A stretch of DNA of 64,000 nucleotides from Pseudomonas fluorescens (GCF_902498195.1 NZ_CABVIY010000004.1:186001-250000); one strand, 5' to 3'; shown: positions 36,109 through 44,674, counted from the stretch's first letter. Notes: a model not told the origin generated them from the letters alone. Program-made: numbers and translations.

Positions 36109-38490
36109 ATGAAATTCAGTGAACAATGGCTGCGTGGCTGGGTTAGCCCGCAGGTAAGTCGCGATGAGCTGGTTGCTCGTCTGTCGATGGCCGGTCTTGA
36201 GGTCGATAGCGTTACCCCGGCCGCCGGTGTATTCAGTGGCGTGATCGTCGGTGAGGTGCTGAGCACCGAACAACACCCGGACGCCGACAAGCTGCGCGTT
36301 TGCCAGGTCAGCAACGGTTCGGAGACGTTCCAGGTCGTGTGCGGTGCACCGAACGTGCGCCCGGGCCTGAAGATCCCGTTCGCCACCATCGGTGCCGAGC
36401 TGCCGGGCGACTTCAAGATCAAGAAAGCCAAGCTGCGTGGCGTTGAGTCCAACGGCATGCTGTGCTCGCAAGCCGAGCTGCAAGTGGGTGAGGGCAACGA
36501 TGGCCTGATGGAGCTGCCGGCCGATGCGCCGGTGGGTCAGGACATTCGTGAATACCTGAACCTGGACGATGCCAGCATCGAGGTCGACCTGACCCCGAAC
36601 CGTGGCGACTGCTTGTCCTTGGCGGGCCTGGCCCGTGAAGTCGGCGCGCTGTACGACGCCGAAGTGACTCGTCCGGTCGTTGCTGCCGTTGCAGCCGTGC
36701 ACGATGAAGTGCGTCCGGTTGAAGTACTGGCACCCGCCGCCTGCCCGCGCTACCTGGGTCGTGTAATCCGCAACGTCGATCTTTCCAAGCCTACTCCGCT
36801 ATGGATGGTCGAGCGCCTGCGTCGCGCTGACGTTCGTAGCATCGACGCAGCCGTCGACATCACCAACTACGTGATGCTCGAACTGGGCCAGCCGCTGCAC
36901 GCCTTCGATCTTGCCGAAATCAACGGCGGCATCCGTGTACGCATGGCTGAAGAGGGCGAGAAACTGGTACTGCTCGACGGTCAGGAAGTCAGCCTGCGTA
37001 GCGATACGCTGGTGATTGCCGATCACACCCGTGCCCTGGCTATCGCCGGCGTCATGGGTGGCGAGCACAGCGGCGTCAACACCGCGACCACGCGCGATGT
37101 CTTCCTGGAAAGCGCATTCTTCGATCAGATTGCCGTCGCTGGCAAGGCCCGTTCCTATGGCCTGCACACCGATGCATCGCACCGCTACGAGCGTGGCGTG
37201 GACTGGCAGCTGGCCCGTGAAGCCATGGAACGTGCCACCGGCCTGCTGCTGGAGATCACTGGCGGTGAAGCGGGTCCGATCATCGAAACCGTCAGCGAAC
37301 AGCACTTGCCGTCGATCGCTCCGGTGACGTTGCGTGCGCAGCGCATCACCCAGATGCTGGGCATGGAAATGGATTCGGCCGAAGTCGAGCGTCTGCTCAG
37401 CGCTTTGGGCCTGACCATTACGGCGGATGGAGCAGGGCAGTGGCGCGTAGAAGTGCCAAGCCATCGCTTCGACATCAGCCTGGAAGTCGACCTGATCGAA
37501 GAGCTGGCCCGTCTGTACGGTTACAACCGCCTGCCGGTTCGTTACCCGCAGGCGCGTCTGGCGCCGCAAGCCAAGGCTGAAGCACGTAGCGATCTGCCTG
37601 AACTGCGCCGTCTGCTGGTGGCCCGTGGTTATCAGGAAGCGATCACTTACAGCTTCATCGATCCGAAACAGTTCGAGCTGTTCAATCCAGGTGTCGAACC
37701 GCTGCTGCTGGCCAACCCGATTTCCAACGACATGGCCGCCATGCGCTCGTCGCTGTGGCCGGGCCTGGTCAAGGCGCTTCAGCACAACCTGAACCGTCAG
37801 CAGGATCGCGTTCGTCTGTTCGAGAGCGGCCTGCGCTTCGTCGGTCAGCTCGACGGCTTGAAGCAAGAGCCGATGCTGGCCGGTGTGGTTTGCGGTAGCC
37901 GTCTGCCGGAAGGCTGGGCGCAAGGTCGCGATGTCGTCGACTTCTTCGACGTCAAGGCCGACGTGGAAGCGGTGCTGGGCTTCGCAGGTGCACTGGATGC
38001 CTTCACTTTCGTGCCGGGCAAGCACCCTGCATTGCATCCGGGGCAGACCGCACGCATCGAGCGCGAGGGTCGCCTGGTCGGCTTCGTTGGCGCCATCCAC
38101 CCGGAGCTGTCGAAAAACCTGGGCCTGGATCGTCCGGTCTTCGTGTTCGAGCTGGTTCTGGCGGAAGTGGCTTCGGGTAAAATGCCGAAATTCCACGAGT
38201 TATCGCGCTTCCCTGAAGTGCGTCGTGACCTGGCACTGATTGCGCACAAAGACGTTGCAGCCTCGGCTGTACTGGACGTAATCCGTGAAAATGCAGGCGA
38301 ATGGCTGACAGACCTCAGGCTATTTGACGTGTATCAGGGTAAAGGCATTGATCCTGATAGAAAAAGCCTTGCAGTCGGCTTGACCTGGCAGCATCCATCG
38401 CGCACTCTTAATGACGATGAGGTGAATTCCACGACGCAAAACATCCTCACCTCGCTCGAACAAAGGTTGAACGCCACGTTAAGGAAGTGA
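36109..38490 (+). CDS. pheT: Phenylalanyl-tRNA synthetase beta subunit
   Basis: The 793-residue protein has a tRNA-binding OB fold at residues about 40-150 (GEVLSTEQHPDADKLRVCQV), B3/B4 editing domains, a B5 domain, a catalytic-like module (DLIEELARLYGYNRLP) and a C-terminal anticodon-binding fold (LSRFPEVRRDLALI). It gives editing of Tyr-tRNA and binds tRNA-Phe. It ends three bases before ihfA. Confidence 0.97.
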   Translation: MKFSEQWLRGWVSPQVSRDELVARLSMAGLEVDSVTPAAGVFSGVIVGEVLSTEQHPDADKLRVCQVSNGSETFQVVCGAPNVRPGLKIPFATIGAELPGDFKIKKAKLRGVESNGMLCSQAELQVGEGNDGLMELPADAPVGQDIREYLNLDDASIEVDLTPNRGDCLSLAGLAREVGALYDAEVTRPVVAAVAAVHDEVRPVEVLAPAACPRYLGRVIRNVDLSKPTPLWMVERLRRADVRSIDAAVDITNYVMLELGQPLHAFDLAEINGGIRVRMAEEGEKLVLLDGQEVSLRSDTLVIADHTRALAIAGVMGGEHSGVNTATTRDVFLESAFFDQIAVAGKARSYGLHTDASHRYERGVDWQLAREAMERATGLLLEITGGEAGPIIETVSEQHLPSIAPVTLRAQRITQMLGMEMDSAEVERLLSALGLTITADGAGQWRVEVPSHRFDISLEVDLIEELARLYGYNRLPVRYPQARLAPQAKAEARSDLPELRRLLVARGYQEAITYSFIDPKQFELFNPGVEPLLLANPISNDMAAMRSSLWPGLVKALQHNLNRQQDRVRLFESGLRFVGQLDGLKQEPMLAGVVCGSRLPEGWAQGRDVVDFFDVKADVEAVLGFAGALDAFTFVPGKHPALHPGQTARIEREGRLVGFVGAIHPELSKNLGLDRPVFVFELVLAEVASGKMPKFHELSRFPEVRRDLALIAHKDVAASAVLDVIRENAGEWLTDLRLFDVYQGKGIDPDRKSLAVGLTWQHPSRTLNDDEVNSTTQNILTSLEQRLNATLRK

Positions 38491-38493
38491 CGT

Positions 38494-38796
38494 ATGGGGG
38501 CTTTGACGAAAGCTGAGATGGCGGAACGTCTGTATGAAGAGCTGGGCCTGAACAAACGGGAAGCCAAGGAATTGGTCGAACTGTTTTTCGAGGAAATCAG
38601 GCACGCTCTTGAAGACAACGAGCAGGTCAAATTGTCCGGTTTCGGCAATTTCGACCTTCGGGACAAACGCCAGCGGCCTGGCCGCAATCCGAAAACCGGT
38701 GAAGAAATCCCGATCACGGCTCGCCGTGTCGTCACCTTTCGTCCAGGGCAGAAGTTGAAGGCCCGAGTTGAGGCTTATGCTGGAACCAAGTCATAA
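38494..38796 (+). CDS. ihfA: Integration host factor alpha subunit
   Basis: The 100-residue protein is a HU/IHF-family DNA bender: [20 protein letters not shown], then [29 protein letters not shown] with the beta arms and the intercalating Pro. It works with IhfB and is needed for integration of many lambdoid phages, one of which sits just downstream. It overlaps the next gene by 20 bases. Confidence 0.97.
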   Translation: MGALTKAEMAERLYEELGLNKREAKELVELFFEEIRHALEDNEQVKLSGFGNFDLRDKRQRPGRNPKTGEEIPITARRVVTFRPGQKLKARVEAYAGTKS

Positions 38797-39133
38797 CGAC
38801 GAGCTTCCCGTCATCCCCGGCAAACGCTACTTCACCATTGGTGAAGTCAGCGAGCTGTGTGCGGTAAAACCACACGTGCTGCGCTATTGGGAGCAGGAGT
38901 TTCCTCAACTCAACCCTGTCAAACGCCGCGGAAACCGCCGGTATTATCAGCGCCAGGATGTGCTGATGATCCGGCAGATCCGCGCGCTCCTTTACGATCA
39001 GGGGTTCACCATCGGCGGCGCGCGCCTGCGTTTGTCCGGTGATGAAGCCAAAGATGACACCACTCAATACAAACAAATGATTCGCCAGATGATCGCTGAG
39101 CTGGAAGATGTTCTGGTGGTCCTCAAGAAATAA
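38777..39133 (+). CDS. MerR-family transcriptional regulator
   Basis: The 118-residue protein has the MerR winged helix with [31 protein letters not shown] followed by [26 protein letters not shown], and a short helical tail rather than a sensor domain. This is the widespread small MerR protein found after ihfA in pseudomonads; its targets are unknown. The ATG at 38777 lies inside ihfA. Confidence 0.9.
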   Translation: MLEPSHNDELPVIPGKRYFTIGEVSELCAVKPHVLRYWEQEFPQLNPVKRRGNRRYYQRQDVLMIRQIRALLYDQGFTIGGARLRLSGDEAKDDTTQYKQMIRQMIAELEDVLVVLKK

Positions 39134-39221
39134 ATTCTGCTTTTAAATACTTCCAGTTTTCAAAAGCTTGCGATATATTCTTGAGCGTTCCTCGAAGAGA
39201 GGGACAAGTTTCACGCCTAGT

Positions 39222-39298
39222 CGGGGCGTAGCGCAGTCCGGTAGCGCACTAGCATGGGGTGCTAGGGGTCGAGTGTTCGAATCACTCCGTCCCGACCA
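39222..39298 (+). tRNA. tRNA-Pro (anticodon GGG), prophage integration site
   Basis: The 77-base gene has an acceptor stem CGGGGCG / CGTCCCG (one G-U), D arm TAGCGCAGTCCGGTAGCGC, anticodon arm CTAGC-ATGGGGT-GCTAG, T arm with GTTCGAATC and an encoded CCA. The phage integrase gene begins its end 79 bases downstream and points toward it, so the tRNA 3' half is the probable attachment site. Confidence 0.96.
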
Positions 39299-39314
39299 TA
39301 TTTTTCAATGACTT

Positions 39315-39342
39315 AGCCCAATCTTTTCAGGTTGGGCTTTTT
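39315..39342 (+). terminator. Rho-independent terminator after tRNA-Pro
   Basis: AGCCCAATC and GGTTGGGCT form a 9-bp stem (one T-G) followed by TTTT. It ends the tRNA transcript just before the integrase gene. Confidence 0.85.
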
Positions 39343-39376
39343 CATGTGCGTGAGATTTGCGTGACTCCTCGATTTT

Positions 39377-40555
39377 TCACGCCTGCTTCCTTTTCAAGAT
39401 TGTCAGGACCGGCCCACGCGAATCGGTTGCTGATACCATGTTCGCAGCTTCAATCAGATGCCCGAGCTCAGCGCCCGAGTAGTGACTGGTGATGCTGCCG
39501 TTCTTGTGGCCCAGAAGTGCCTTGCGGTCTTCCTCGGTAACGCCTGCTGCACGTAGCCGGCGGCCAAATGTGTGTTTGAGGTCGTGAATCCTTATGGATG
39601 CATAACCTGGGTGAGCGGGGCGAAGGTTTTCCTCCTGCCAGAGTTTCGCCGCTCTCACCCGCGCCTTCTTCCAGGCCGAGTCGTTCATTCGATGCATCGC
39701 GGTACCGTTGTAAGGAAAAACCCATTCCTTACTCAGGCCCCGCTGCAGGTCAATGATCGACTTGGCTACGTTGTTGAGCACGACCAGTCGCTCATCACCG
39801 TTCTTCACGCCAGATCGTTCGTGTCTGCCGCCGAAGTCAGCCGGTATCAGAAACACGCTGGTCCCGAGTTCCGGCACCGAAATTTCCCAATCCCATTTCA
39901 GCTTGCAGACTTCCTGCTCCCGCGTGCCGGTGTTCACTTTGAACAGCGCCATGGTTTGCAGGTGGGCCGGCAATTCCGCAAACAGAATCGACTGCTCCTG
40001 CCATGACATCGGGTACGGCTTGCGGCTCGACTTCTTCTCTTCCAGTTTCGTGAGCATCGGCACGCTATCCAGCCACGGCCTGCGCTCATCATCTCGCCAC
40101 TTCCTGGCACACAACGACAAAACCCGAACCACCCGCTCGATCGAGATATTCACCGTACGGTTGCTGACGCCTTCCTTCACCTTGCCATTCTCAAGCGTTT
40201 TGCTCGACAACCTGTTCTTGATGAAAGGCGCCAGAGCTTGGTCATCAATGTGGGTCAGCGGTATGTCGCCTATGAACGGGTCGAGCTGAGAAAGGTGGTG
40301 TGCTGATAGCTTGAATGAGGGCTGGTCCTTGATTTCAACGAGGAACTTCATCGCGGCATCCCGCCAGGTCCTCACTTCCCTAACGCCATAAACCTTCTGC
40401 TGCCTGATCTGTTCTAGCCTGAAAATCAGGTAGCGCTCTGCTTCTTGCCGGTCAGCTGTGCCAGTAGATTCGTAAAGTCTTTCGCCGTTGATCTTCTTGT
40501 CGATGTGCCAAAGTCCTTTCCTTTGGGAAAGGCCTGTGATCGATTTTCGCGCCAT
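39377..40555 (-). CDS. int: Phage integrase, tyrosine recombinase
   Basis: The 392-residue protein has an N-terminal arm-binding domain, a SAM-like core-binding domain and a catalytic domain. Visible active-site residues are Arg212 (GTREQE), His324 in HDLKHTFGRRLR, His350 in LLGHK and Tyr359 in SHYS. The usual second Arg of the HxxR box is Lys here (HDLK), seen in related Pseudomonas phage integrases as I recall. It inserts and removes the phage at tRNA-Pro. Its 5' end overlaps the AlpA-like gene by 130 bases. Confidence 0.93.
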   Translation of the reverse strand: MARKSITGLSQRKGLWHIDKKINGERLYESTGTADRQEAERYLIFRLEQIRQQKVYGVREVRTWRDAAMKFLVEIKDQPSFKLSAHHLSQLDPFIGDIPLTHIDDQALAPFIKNRLSSKTLENGKVKEGVSNRTVNISIERVVRVLSLCARKWRDDERRPWLDSVPMLTKLEEKKSSRKPYPMSWQEQSILFAELPAHLQTMALFKVNTGTREQEVCKLKWDWEISVPELGTSVFLIPADFGGRHERSGVKNGDERLVVLNNVAKSIIDLQRGLSKEWVFPYNGTAMHRMNDSAWKKARVRAAKLWQEENLRPAHPGYASIRIHDLKHTFGRRLRAAGVTEEDRKALLGHKNGSITSHYSGAELGHLIEAANMVSATDSRGPVLTILKRKQA

Positions 40556-40812
40556 GATTTATCTCCTTTCTGGCGCTCGCTGCGGGGCAATTGTTGCTCC
40601 GACGCGCCTTTTTTATCAATCGCCTTTGCCTCGACGTGCGCTGTTGCCCAGTCGTCCAGCTCTTGTCGGTCGAACCCCACGCCGCGTTCCCCAATGGGGA
40701 ATTCGTGGACGTACGGGCGGACTTGGGCGTCAAAAACAGCGCGACACATGCCCAGATACGCCGGGGCCTGCTTGGCCCGGATGAAGCGTGGCAGCAGTTG
40801 TGGTGCGCCCAT
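40426..40812 (-). CDS. AlpA/excisionase-like DNA-binding protein overlapping int
   Basis: The protein is about 128 residues long. Its N-terminal half (LPRFIRAKQAPAYLGMCRAVFD, then FDRQELDDWATAHVEA) resembles a winged helix-turn-helix of the AlpA/MerR-like excisionase group. The C-terminal 43 residues are read over the int gene in another frame. The position just before int fits an excision or directionality factor. The ATG at 40812 follows AGAGG. Confidence 0.65.
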   Translation of the reverse strand: MGAPQLLPRFIRAKQAPAYLGMCRAVFDAQVRPYVHEFPIGERGVGFDRQELDDWATAHVEAKAIDKKGASEQQLPRSERQKGDKSWRENRSQAFPKGKDFGTSTRRSTAKDFTNLLAQLTGKKQSAT

Positions 40813-40884
40813 TGGTCTACCTCTGCCCCTCATTGGGGACGGCCAATTAATTGTTGTCGTGCCGCGCGTGGCGGCAGAAGGTGG

Positions 40885-41619
40885 TTAATCCCAGTCGTGA
40901 CTGAGCTCTGGATTGATTGGTGGAATGCACTGAAGCGTTGCGAGATCCAGGAGGGTGAAATGCCCGTCCATCCATCCAGCGGTGTCGATGTAGTAGACAT
41001 TTCCGAGCACGACCGGCTGCCGCAGAGGGGTGTGGCCGACAACCAGGGCGCGCAGGCCTTCGACTCCGTGCGTCTCGCCGTCCTGAATTCGGCTTCGAGA
41101 CCACATACAGCTGTTTTGCACCAGCTTTAGCCGCTTGTTGCTCTCGGGTGATTCGAGCTCGGCCCGCAGTTGCTCCCACGACGGGAGGGGGCAGTCGGCG
41201 TGCACGATGCCGATCAGCCCCTGGGTGGTTTCGACTTCAATGGCGATCGGCAGCTCTGCGAACTGGGCTGCAAACTCCCGCTGCTCGTCCCAAGCCAAGC
41301 CGGCGAACCAAGAGCCTCCGTTGTAAACCCAGTTTTCAGCGTCGCAGGTATCGAAGCGCACCACGTAGTCATCATGGTTTCCGCGTACCGGGTGGAACCA
41401 TGGTTTGTCGAACCAGGCGAGTACGTCGCGGCACTCCGGCCCGCGGTCGACCAGATCTCCGACACTGAACAGGCGATCCGCCGACGGATCAAAGCCGGCT
41501 GCATCAAGCGCGGCCTGTAGCCTGGTGAAGTGTCCGTGAATGTCGCCAACCGCGAAATCACGGCCAGCCGTGTTTTCGGCGAAGCGCTTCACGCGCGACA
41601 CCTGGATTGTTTCGAGCAT
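40885..41619 (-). CDS. Metallophosphoesterase, lambda-type Ser/Thr protein phosphatase
   Basis: The 244-residue protein has all phosphoesterase motifs: GDIHGH (25-30), GDLVDRG (54-60), RGNHD (79-83), a His in IVHADCP and GHTPL. This set matches lambda phosphatase and bacterial PrpA/PrpB enzymes that remove phosphate from proteins using two metal ions. It lies between the AlpA-like gene and a small membrane gene in the left early region, so it may alter host signalling during infection. Confidence 0.88.
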   Translation of the reverse strand: MLETIQVSRVKRFAENTAGRDFAVGDIHGHFTRLQAALDAAGFDPSADRLFSVGDLVDRGPECRDVLAWFDKPWFHPVRGNHDDYVVRFDTCDAENWVYNGGSWFAGLAWDEQREFAAQFAELPIAIEVETTQGLIGIVHADCPLPSWEQLRAELESPESNKRLKLVQNSCMWSRSRIQDGETHGVEGLRALVVGHTPLRQPVVLGNVYYIDTAGWMDGHFTLLDLATLQCIPPINPELSHDWD

Positions 41620-41725
41620 AGGAATTCCTCGCCCGCCGTTCTCCGGCAGGCCTTTCGTTTAGTTGCGTAGGAAATGTCCTGAATGCTCCTACTGCATCAA
41701 ACACGCAGGATTTTTGAGGCGGGTC

Positions 41726-41968
41726 ATGCGCTTAAATAGGCGCTCCCCGATCAAGGATGCGTGGCTCATGCGAGAAGTATTACGGACGTTAAACAGGCTG
41801 CTTCAGCTGACCAGCCTAGTGATGGTGCTGCTCACCTTAGGAACTGGTTTGGTGATGTCGGGGGCTGTATCTGACTGCCTCCTATCCGTGCTGGCTCATG
41901 TGGCGCTACCGGCTATTTTCTTTTCTCTGCTACTGGATACTCTGCTCGTGCATCGCGGTCGGTATTGA
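41726..41968 (+). CDS. Small two-helix membrane protein, plus strand in the left arm
   Basis: The 80-residue product has two hydrophobic segments (LLQLTSLVMVLLTLGTGLV and LLSVLAHVALPAIFFSLLL). GAGG precedes the ATG at 41726. It runs against the surrounding minus-strand genes and fills an otherwise empty gap, so it may be a lysogeny-expressed gene. The start could also be ATG 41768. No family is recognised. Confidence 0.5.
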   Translation: MRLNRRSPIKDAWLMREVLRTLNRLLQLTSLVMVLLTLGTGLVMSGAVSDCLLSVLAHVALPAIFFSLLLDTLLVHRGRY

Positions 41969-42003
41969 GCTGTTCACCGGCAGGCTCTTGTGTGGGGTAG
42001 GGG

Positions 42004-42750
42004 TTAGAGCAGCGCGCCTTGAGTTGGCGCGATCTCCGGGATGCTGTAGGTCCAGCGTGGTGGCGAGTTGTGCGACTCGATGCGGCTGCGCATCACTGAT
42101 GCCCGGGCTTCCTTGGTCGGCGGGGAGTACGTGCCGCGCCAGGCCTGGTCAATGCCGATGTTTCGCCCGATGTTCGTGCTGTCAGCGCTCGACAGCGGGA
42201 GGTGGCCAAAGATTGCAGGATCCAGCATCCGCAAGCCGTGAAGCTTGCACATGGGCCGGCCGTCATCGTCGCAAACTACCCGCATTGCTTTGCCCATCTG
42301 CACCCACCAGGCGGGGCTGCCAGGCTGTGAATAGTCACCCGAACTGCCGATGCAGACCCTGGGCCAGGCGCTGGCTAAACGCTCAAGCCGATCAAGGCTT
42401 TCGTGCATATGCCAAACCGGGGCGCCAAACCATCGAGGCAGGGGCCACTCGTCGAGCAGCGCATCGTTCGCCTTTTCATCACCATCAATTACATCGGGTA
42501 TCACGGCGAAGTCGCACGCCGGGATCAGCTTTGCATCTGCTGCCCAGCAGTAGAACGGCTGCCAGTCGGTGATCGGTTTGCCCTGCTTCCAGGCGGAGAA
42601 TGCCCCGTTGTCGATAGCAAATGACTGACAGACTTGAGCCGCCAGTGCGAGCTGCCGTGGATCGCTGAAGCTGACAAAGGCGTGGCCGCCACTGATTGCC
42701 GCGGCTGCTGCCGTCTCCGGAGTGATCGGCAATCCGTGGTAATGAATCAT
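42004..42750 (-). CDS. Phage protein with weak resemblance to TGT/DpdA-like ribosyltransferases
   Basis: The 248-residue protein has FAIDNGAFSAW, IPDVIDGDEKANDALL, PVWHMHESLDRLERLA and LPLSSADSTNIGRN. The spacing of an Asp-rich strand, a His and a C-terminal SADS motif suggests a TIM-barrel enzyme. The DNGAF and PDVI segments recall phage DpdA-type guanine transglycosylase relatives, which put deazaguanine into DNA. I see no zinc-site Cys cluster. This is a weak inference from memory. It overlaps the next gene by four bases. Confidence 0.5.
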   Translation of the reverse strand: MIHYHGLPITPETAAAAAISGGHAFVSFSDPRQLALAAQVCQSFAIDNGAFSAWKQGKPITDWQPFYCWAADAKLIPACDFAVIPDVIDGDEKANDALLDEWPLPRWFGAPVWHMHESLDRLERLASAWPRVCIGSSGDYSQPGSPAWWVQMGKAMRVVCDDDGRPMCKLHGLRMLDPAIFGHLPLSSADSTNIGRNIGIDQAWRGTYSPPTKEARASVMRSRIESHNSPPRWTYSIPEIAPTQGALL

Positions 42751-42992
42751 CCGCTGAGCCTCACAGTTTCGATTTCGACGCCTTGGTGCGTGGCGACGAT
42801 CTTCTGATCGCCACCCAAAGCTTCGGACAGGCGATCGGCAATCTGTTCGTGCCAGCCTTTCTTGATGATCGCGGTAGCGGCCTTGATGTGCTCGACGTGG
42901 ATCATGGCCGTCGACCGAATCTCGAGTTGATAGATGATCATTTCGCTGTCGGCCGGGCAGGTGGCTGCGAAAGTGTGTCGATAGGTATTCAT
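42747..42992 (-). CDS. Small phage protein, unknown function
   Basis: The product has 81 residues: a beta-like first half (RHTFAATCPADSEMIIYQLEIRS) and a helix (EHIKAATAIIKKGWHEQIADRLSEALGG). It is coupled at both ends, with ATGA overlaps to the downstream 248-residue gene and to the upstream 17-residue frame. The domain is unrecognised; the pattern resembles small hypothetical proteins in Pseudomonas phages. Confidence 0.7.
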   Translation of the reverse strand: MNTYRHTFAATCPADSEMIIYQLEIRSTAMIHVEHIKAATAIIKKGWHEQIADRLSEALGGDQKIVATHQGVEIETVRLSG

Positions 42993-43045
42993 CACCGCGA
43001 CCCCTTGTAGCAGTACACGTAGGCGAACCAGGCGAGGGCGATCAT
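42992..43045 (-). CDS. 17-residue hydrophobic mini-ORF linking two phage genes
   Basis: ATG at 43045 overlaps the stop of the upstream gene (ATGA), and its TGA overlaps the start of the next (TGATG). The peptide is MIALAWFAYVYCYKGSR, a hydrophobic stretch with a basic end. It may be a real membrane peptide or serve to pass ribosomes on. The double overlap is the main support. Confidence 0.4.
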   Translation of the reverse strand: MIALAWFAYVYCYKGSR

Positions 43046-43407
43046 GGGGTCACCTGCGCACCAGGCAGTTTCGGCACTGGCAACGCGCGACGCCCCCACA
43101 CACAGACCGGACCGTCTTCGGCATCATGGAGTGACAGGATGAACCAGCCAGCTTCGGCCGGGTGCTGGATTTCCCAAGCCGAGCAATCGCACTGGCCGTC
43201 ATCCATGTAGGCATCGAACACTTCGAATGGAACGTCGCTTTCCATATAGGTGATCTTTGTTTCCACCTGGTGGCGCAAACACCACTCTTGGAACTGTGCG
43301 TCGGTGATTTCATCGTCGAACTCCGACAGGTAGCCAGGGTGCGACCACCAGCCGTCGACATCGCGCTCGACTGGCAGCGGCTGGATTACAGCAGTTTCTT
43401 CAGGCAT
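43042..43407 (-). CDS. Phage protein of 121 residues, unknown function
   Basis: An acidic, hydrophilic product with EFDDEITDAQFQEWCLRHQ and a C-terminal strand-rich half (AGWFILSLHDAEDGPVCVWGRR). AAAGGAA stands at good spacing before the ATG at 43407, and the longer open frame to 43509 has none. It heads the small cluster down to 42004, with ATGA-type junctions. No family is named. Confidence 0.7.
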   Translation of the reverse strand: MPEETAVIQPLPVERDVDGWWSHPGYLSEFDDEITDAQFQEWCLRHQVETKITYMESDVPFEVFDAYMDDGQCDCSAWEIQHPAEAGWFILSLHDAEDGPVCVWGRRALPVPKLPGAQVTP

Positions 43408-43573
43408 GACTGTTCCTTTGCCGCTATAGCGGCTGAAAGTTGTACATAAAATTTTGATTCGTACAGCTCTCGCGACCAGCTGTCCGATACCGTATTTACA
43501 AGGTTGCACTTCGATTGCAGGGGGCTAGTGTTGGGCTCTACTGACCATCACAGGGAACGGACGGGAGGACTCA

Positions 43574-43879
43574 ATGAGACTTCGAGGCGACATCTTCTGG
43601 GAGTGGGCAGACCCCGAGCTTCACAACAGAACACATGATGAAACTCTCAATGATGGGACCTGCATCGACGTGCAGGTCAGGCTATCGCGCGTCGGCAAGA
43701 CTCAAATGTTCATCGGGATTTATGGCCCCGATGGGTTGGCGCTGCATGAAGAATCTGATGACTCACACCCTCGCGAATCAATGACCAGAGTTTTGGCTTG
43801 GGGTGTTGGCCGGGCTCGGCAATTGGCTGCTGCTGGAGGTGAAAGTAATCCCCGAGCGGCTCCTCGAAATGTCGGCTGA
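43574..43879 (+). CDS. Phage protein on the plus strand, unknown function
   Basis: The 101-residue product begins MRLRGDIFWEWADPELHNRTHDE and has a middle strand region (QMFIGIYGPDGLALHEE). GGAGG precedes the ATG at ideal spacing. It is oriented against its neighbours, as are the genes at 41726, 44420 and 46716, a pattern common for accessory phage genes with their own promoters. No family is recognised. Confidence 0.6.
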   Translation: MRLRGDIFWEWADPELHNRTHDETLNDGTCIDVQVRLSRVGKTQMFIGIYGPDGLALHEESDDSHPRESMTRVLAWGVGRARQLAAAGGESNPRAAPRNVG

Positions 43880-43897
43880 CTTTGAAGGGGGAGGAGA

Positions 43898-44329
43898 TTA
43901 CTGCGGGGCGTTCGGCTTTTTCGCCAGGCCCTTTACGGCCTCGCTGTAGATGAATTTGATTTGATCCCACGGGATCATGTGCTGCTGCCCGTATTCCCCT
44001 TCGCCGTCGCAGACCTCACAACCTTCTAATGGCTCTTCAAGGTCGCGGCATTCAGGGCATTCGGTTGTGACGTCCAATTTGAACTCGCCAAGCAGCAGAG
44101 CCTTGGCGCCGTTCTCGGCGGTCAGCCTTGTGGGCATGAGGCAGTAGCCGGCAGGCACGGCCAGCTCATCAATCCGCTGATCCGCTGCGTTCAGGTGCAG
44201 CTGCAGGGCGTCACGCTCGGCGGTGACTCGGTCAAAGTCGGCGGAATAGATGTACTCACCGGCCGCGCCTCTAAATCGGTAGCGCTTCACCTCGGTGCGA
44301 GGTTCGGTAATTCGGTTTTCTGTGGGCAT
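43898..44329 (-). CDS. Phage protein with a DnaJ-like zinc-finger pair
   Basis: The 143-residue product has a coiled middle (RVTAERDALQLHLNAADQRIDELA) and two close Cys pairs, CPECRDLEE and CEVCDGEGEYG, like the zinc-binding CxxC repeats of DnaJ. It may bind a single zinc ion. The end (WDQIKFIYSEAVKGLAKK) is helical. It is a left-arm early gene of unknown role. Confidence 0.65.
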   Translation of the reverse strand: MPTENRITEPRTEVKRYRFRGAAGEYIYSADFDRVTAERDALQLHLNAADQRIDELAVPAGYCLMPTRLTAENGAKALLLGEFKLDVTTECPECRDLEEPLEGCEVCDGEGEYGQQHMIPWDQIKFIYSEAVKGLAKKPNAPQ

Positions 44330-44419
44330 GGGGCGTCCTATGCCGGGTCATGCCCGGACGGTGGCGTGATTTAAGTTTGGGTACTAGGGTTTGTGACTCT
44401 ATTGATGGAGGGCAAGGCT

Positions 44420-44674
44420 ATGACCATTACCGCGACTTATGACGCTCTTGTGCGACAAGCATCAGATACAGCAGCTAAGTATTTATGGGAGGCTCAAGAG
44501 CAGATCGATAAGGTTTTTGGAAAGGGGTACGCAGCCAAAAATCCAGAGCTTGTCTCAGCGTTTATCAAAGTGGCCGGGCAGGATTTCAACACAGCCTGTT
44601 TGGCGGTTGCTGTCCAGGAGGCGTCAGGCAAGATTGAATCGGCCTTGCATGCCATTGCCGACAGCAACAATTAA
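44420..44674 (+). CDS. Small helical phage protein, unknown function
   Basis: The 84-residue product is mostly helical (DALVRQASDTAAKYLWEAQEQIDKVF, then SAFIKVAGQDFNTACLAVAVQEASGKIESALHAIA). GGAGG lies upstream of the ATG at 44420. It is on the plus strand and converges on the methyltransferase gene, overlapping its end by four bases. No family is recognised. Confidence 0.6.
   Translation: MTITATYDALVRQASDTAAKYLWEAQEQIDKVFGKGYAAKNPELVSAFIKVAGQDFNTACLAVAVQEASGKIESALHAIADSNN

Noticed and set aside
36799..38196. Minus-strand ORF of 465 codons opposite pheT
   Set aside because: A shadow of pheT; composition is low-complexity and no domain is seen.
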